A stretch of 64,000 nucleotides of DNA from assembly GCA_963702995.1 (NCBI GenBank), contig OY969783.1:124001-188000 (forward strand). Direction: 5' to 3'. The translations under genes were made by a program, and so were the position numbers. The notes below the pieces were generated by a model that saw only the letters and a list, made by a program, of their open reading frames with translations, was not told the DNA's origin and searched no databases. Source of the stretch: MFD04580-c1 sp963702995. GTDB lineage: Bacteria; Planctomycetota; Phycisphaerae; Tepidisphaerales; Tepidisphaeraceae. Shown one piece after another: positions 61,458 to 64,000 of the stretch. The first letter of the stretch is position 1; each line of letters opens with the position of its first letter.

Positions 61458-64000
61458 ATGACGTATTCTCGCCGCGGTCGGCCGACTCTGCCTGGAACGC
61501 ACGGGCCCGTCGCGTGTGAGGCGCTGGAGAACCGGCAACTGCTGTCCACCAGCCCCGTCATCCCCGCCGCGAAGGGGCTGATCGGCAATTACTTCTCCGA
61601 CAAGGCCCAGACCAATCTCGCGTTCACCCGCGCCGACTCCACCGTCAACTTTTACTGGAGTAACAAGACGCCGGGGACTGGAACGGTGGCGAACGCCTTC
61701 TCCGCGCGATGGGCCGGGCAGGTGCGGCCGTCGGCGAGCCAAACCTACAAGTTCTACACGGACTCGGCCGGGAGCGTACGCGTCTGGATCGATGGGAAGC
61801 TGGTGATCAATGACTGGACGGCCCACGCCTGGAAAGAAGATTCCGCGTCGGTGTACCTGACCGGCAGCCAGAACCACGACGTTCGAATCGATTACGTCGC
61901 CGCGGCCAACGCCGCGATGAGTTTCCAATACAGCGGGACGGGCATCTCCAAGCAGGTCGTCCCGGCCTCCAGGCTCTACAACGTCGGGACCGCACCTTTG
62001 AGCCCGCAACTGTTGGATGGGGACATTGGCACGCAGACGCTCCATGGGTCGATCACGTCGGCCGCCTCCAGTTTCACAGTTTCGGGCGGCGGGGTCGGCG
62101 TGGCCAACCAGAATGGGGGGACAAGCGACCAGTTCCACTTCGTCTACGACACGCTTCGCGGAGACGGGACGATCATCGCTCACCTGGCGACGGGGGACGT
62201 CTTGAACGGTCAGGCGGGGCTGATGGCCCGCGCGAGCAACGCGACCAACGCCGCGTTCGTAGACATTCTGCTTTCGGGAGGCAAGGGGGCGGTTGTGCAG
62301 TCGCGTTCAGCGACCGGCGCGGTGGCGAGTTCATCGGCCGCCCTTGCGACGACAGCGCCGGCGTGGCTCAAGCTCGTCCGGGATGGGAACCAGTTCGCCG
62401 GCTACATCTCCCCGACGGGGGCCGACGGGACGTGGGTGCTGGTCGGGACGGCCGGGGCGCCGATGGGGCAGTTTGTCGAGGTGGGCTTCGCCGTCGCCTC
62501 GCGCGGGGCGCCGGCCCTGGCTCACGCCACGTTCGACAATGTCTCGATCGCCGCGCACAACCCGCTGGGGGGGAACCTGAACCTCCAGAATGACCGGATC
62601 CAGGATCATCCATTCGTTGACCTGGTGAAGACGACGCGCGGGTTCTACAACCTGGCCGGCCGCGTCGATGCCAACAACAAGCTGGCGGCCGCCACGACCG
62701 ATGCGAACGGCTGGCCGACGGAAGACTTCTCGTTCTCGGCGGTCGATCAGTCCGAGTTCGGCGTCCCCGTCGCGGCCGGGGTGTATCACCTCTCCTTTAA
62801 TGGGCCGGACGGGGTCGTGGTCACCCCGATCGCGAACGCCCCGGCCGGGATGGGACCGATCCAGCCCGACCCGTCGCCGGTGACCGTGACGCAGACGAGC
62901 TACGACCCCATCTCCGGCAACTACACGTACGATGTGAACGTCCCCGCGGGCACGCTGACGGTCGCCTTCGCGTTCACGAATACCAATGGGGTGGTGACGA
63001 ACATCAAGTGCATCCAGCCGGGGTATGACCCGACCAACTACCCGACGTTCACCAGCGGCTACCTGAGCCTTCTTCAGGCGATGGGCCCGGATGCGCTGCG
63101 GACGATGGACTTCACGCACACGAACAACAGCAGCGTCGCGAACTGGGCGGATCGCGCAGGTGACCGACGCGACGCAAACGCGAGCGGGCATCGCCTGGGA
63201 ATATGTCATCCAGCTCGCCAATGCGCTACATCGCGACCTGTGGATCAACGTCCCGGCCCAGGCAACCGACGACTACGTCACGCAGCTCGCGAACCTGATC
63301 CGCACGACGCTGGCCCCGGACTTGAACGTTTTCGTCGAGTACAGCAACGAGGTCTGGAACAGCTCATTCACGCAGTACGCGTACAACACCACCCAGTCGG
63401 GCACGGAAGTGGTGGCGTCGGTGAAGTATCACTGGAAGTCGGACCTGAATTACGACAACCTCGCGGTGGATACGTCGCAGACGCTCGGTGGGGCGAACAA
63501 CCAGACCTGGGCCGACCGCCGCTACGCCCGGCGCGTCCTGCAGATCGGCAACCTATTCGCGTCGGCTTGGAAATCGGCGGGCCTTGCGTCGCCGATCAAC
63601 ACCCGGGTGCGCGTCATCCTCAGTGGCCAGGGGGCGATGCTGAGCCGGTTCGACAACGAGTTAAAGTACATCGCGACGGTCTACGGGGCTCCGAGCAATT
63701 TCATCTACGGCATCGCCATCGCACCGTACGCGAACTTGTGGCAATACGTCGATTCGAACAACGTCACAGGCATCACCGCGGACCAGGTGCTCGCGGGGCT
63801 CACGAACAGCGTCAACTTCTACCAGACGTCAAATGTTCTCACGACGTTCTTCGGCCAGGCCCAGGCGTACGGGCTGCGGGCCGAAGCGTACGAAGGGGGC
63901 TTCGACACCTTTGGCGGCCTGAACATCGCCGCCAAGCAGGCCGCCATGCTTGACCCGCGCGTGCAGGCGCTGATGACCCAGTACCTGAACAACTGGTACA
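61458..64000 (+). CDS. LEPR-XLL surface protein with PA14 and carbohydrate-active-like region, one frameshift, truncated by window end
   Basis: MTYSRRGRPT is followed by CEALENRQLLST (residues 20-31), the LEPR-XLL signature. A PA14-type domain comes next (GLIGNYFSDKAQTNLAFTRA, FYTDSAGSVRVWIDGKLVIN, HDVRIDYVAAANAAMSFQYS), a sugar-binding beta barrel in many secreted enzymes. A concanavalin-like segment follows (FHFVYDTLRGDGTIIAHLAT). The phase slips near 63160; the downstream frame reads AGIAWEYVIQLANALHRDLW, INVPAQATDDYVTQLANLI and VFVEYSNEVWNSSFTQYAYN, a TIM-barrel-like region found in planctomycete carbohydrate-active proteins. The reading is open at base 64000. The C-terminus is not visible. 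Confidence 0.8.

Overview
The window is high-GC bacterial DNA, and its gene content points to a planctomycete, possibly of the Phycisphaerae/Tepidisphaera type. The evidence is a cytochrome-c/DUF1549/DUF1553 protein followed by a Tat-exported DUF1501 protein, LEPR-XLL-type N-termini on giant exported proteins, a PEP-CTERM protein, a DUF1559-like pseudopilin, a planctomycete-type haem-binding C-terminus on a PQQ dehydrogenase, and GlnRS. The lineage is inferred from families only; there is no rRNA here.

Layout. 1-9.4 kb: 5' part of recJ, a secreted beta-sandwich protein, the DUF1549/1553 plus DUF1501 pair, a small unknown gene, a YbaK-type deacylase and an MFS transporter. 9.4-25.1 kb is a surface-protein island: tRNA-Leu(CAG) with its terminator, a LEPR-XLL/PPC/dockerin protein, a PEP-CTERM protein run into by a decayed IS1634-type element, and on the minus strand a giant (about 2,800-codon) LEPR-XLL protein carrying a split, catalytically degenerate PI-PLC-like domain. 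25.5-34 kb: PQQ beta-propeller and NHL-repeat proteins, then a co-directional minus-strand run (murI, HEAT lipoprotein, alcohol dehydrogenase, QueC-like, yidD, NHL), a single-domain response regulator and a pseudopilin. 34.6-42 kb: a LEPR-XLL delta-60 protein and a PQQ dehydrogenase/multihaem fusion. 42.4-47.4 kb is housekeeping: smpB, a glycerophosphodiesterase, glnS and a TPR methyltransferase. 47.5-55.7 kb: a translationally coupled mdtABC-type RND efflux operon. 56.2-61.1 kb: pgk, rpe, accD, a small unknown gene and a histone-deacetylase-like enzyme. 61.5 kb to the end: a fourth LEPR-XLL protein (PA14 plus a carbohydrate-active-like region), cut by the window edge.

Two themes cut across the window. 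First, about a dozen single-base frameshifts and one in-frame TAG break genes whose encoded sequence is otherwise continuous, mostly the longest genes. This looks more like residual sequence error than true decay, so I annotate those genes as single loci. Second, the gaps are rich in unrelated families of inverted repeats (a 25-bp-arm element at 5.1 and 26.9 kb, a GGGTCAGAAGGT palindrome at 6.7 kb and as a three-level nested palindrome at 47.4 kb, and others at 38.9, 42.0, 57.4 and 58.5 kb). Several supply the stop codon or last codons of neighbouring genes.
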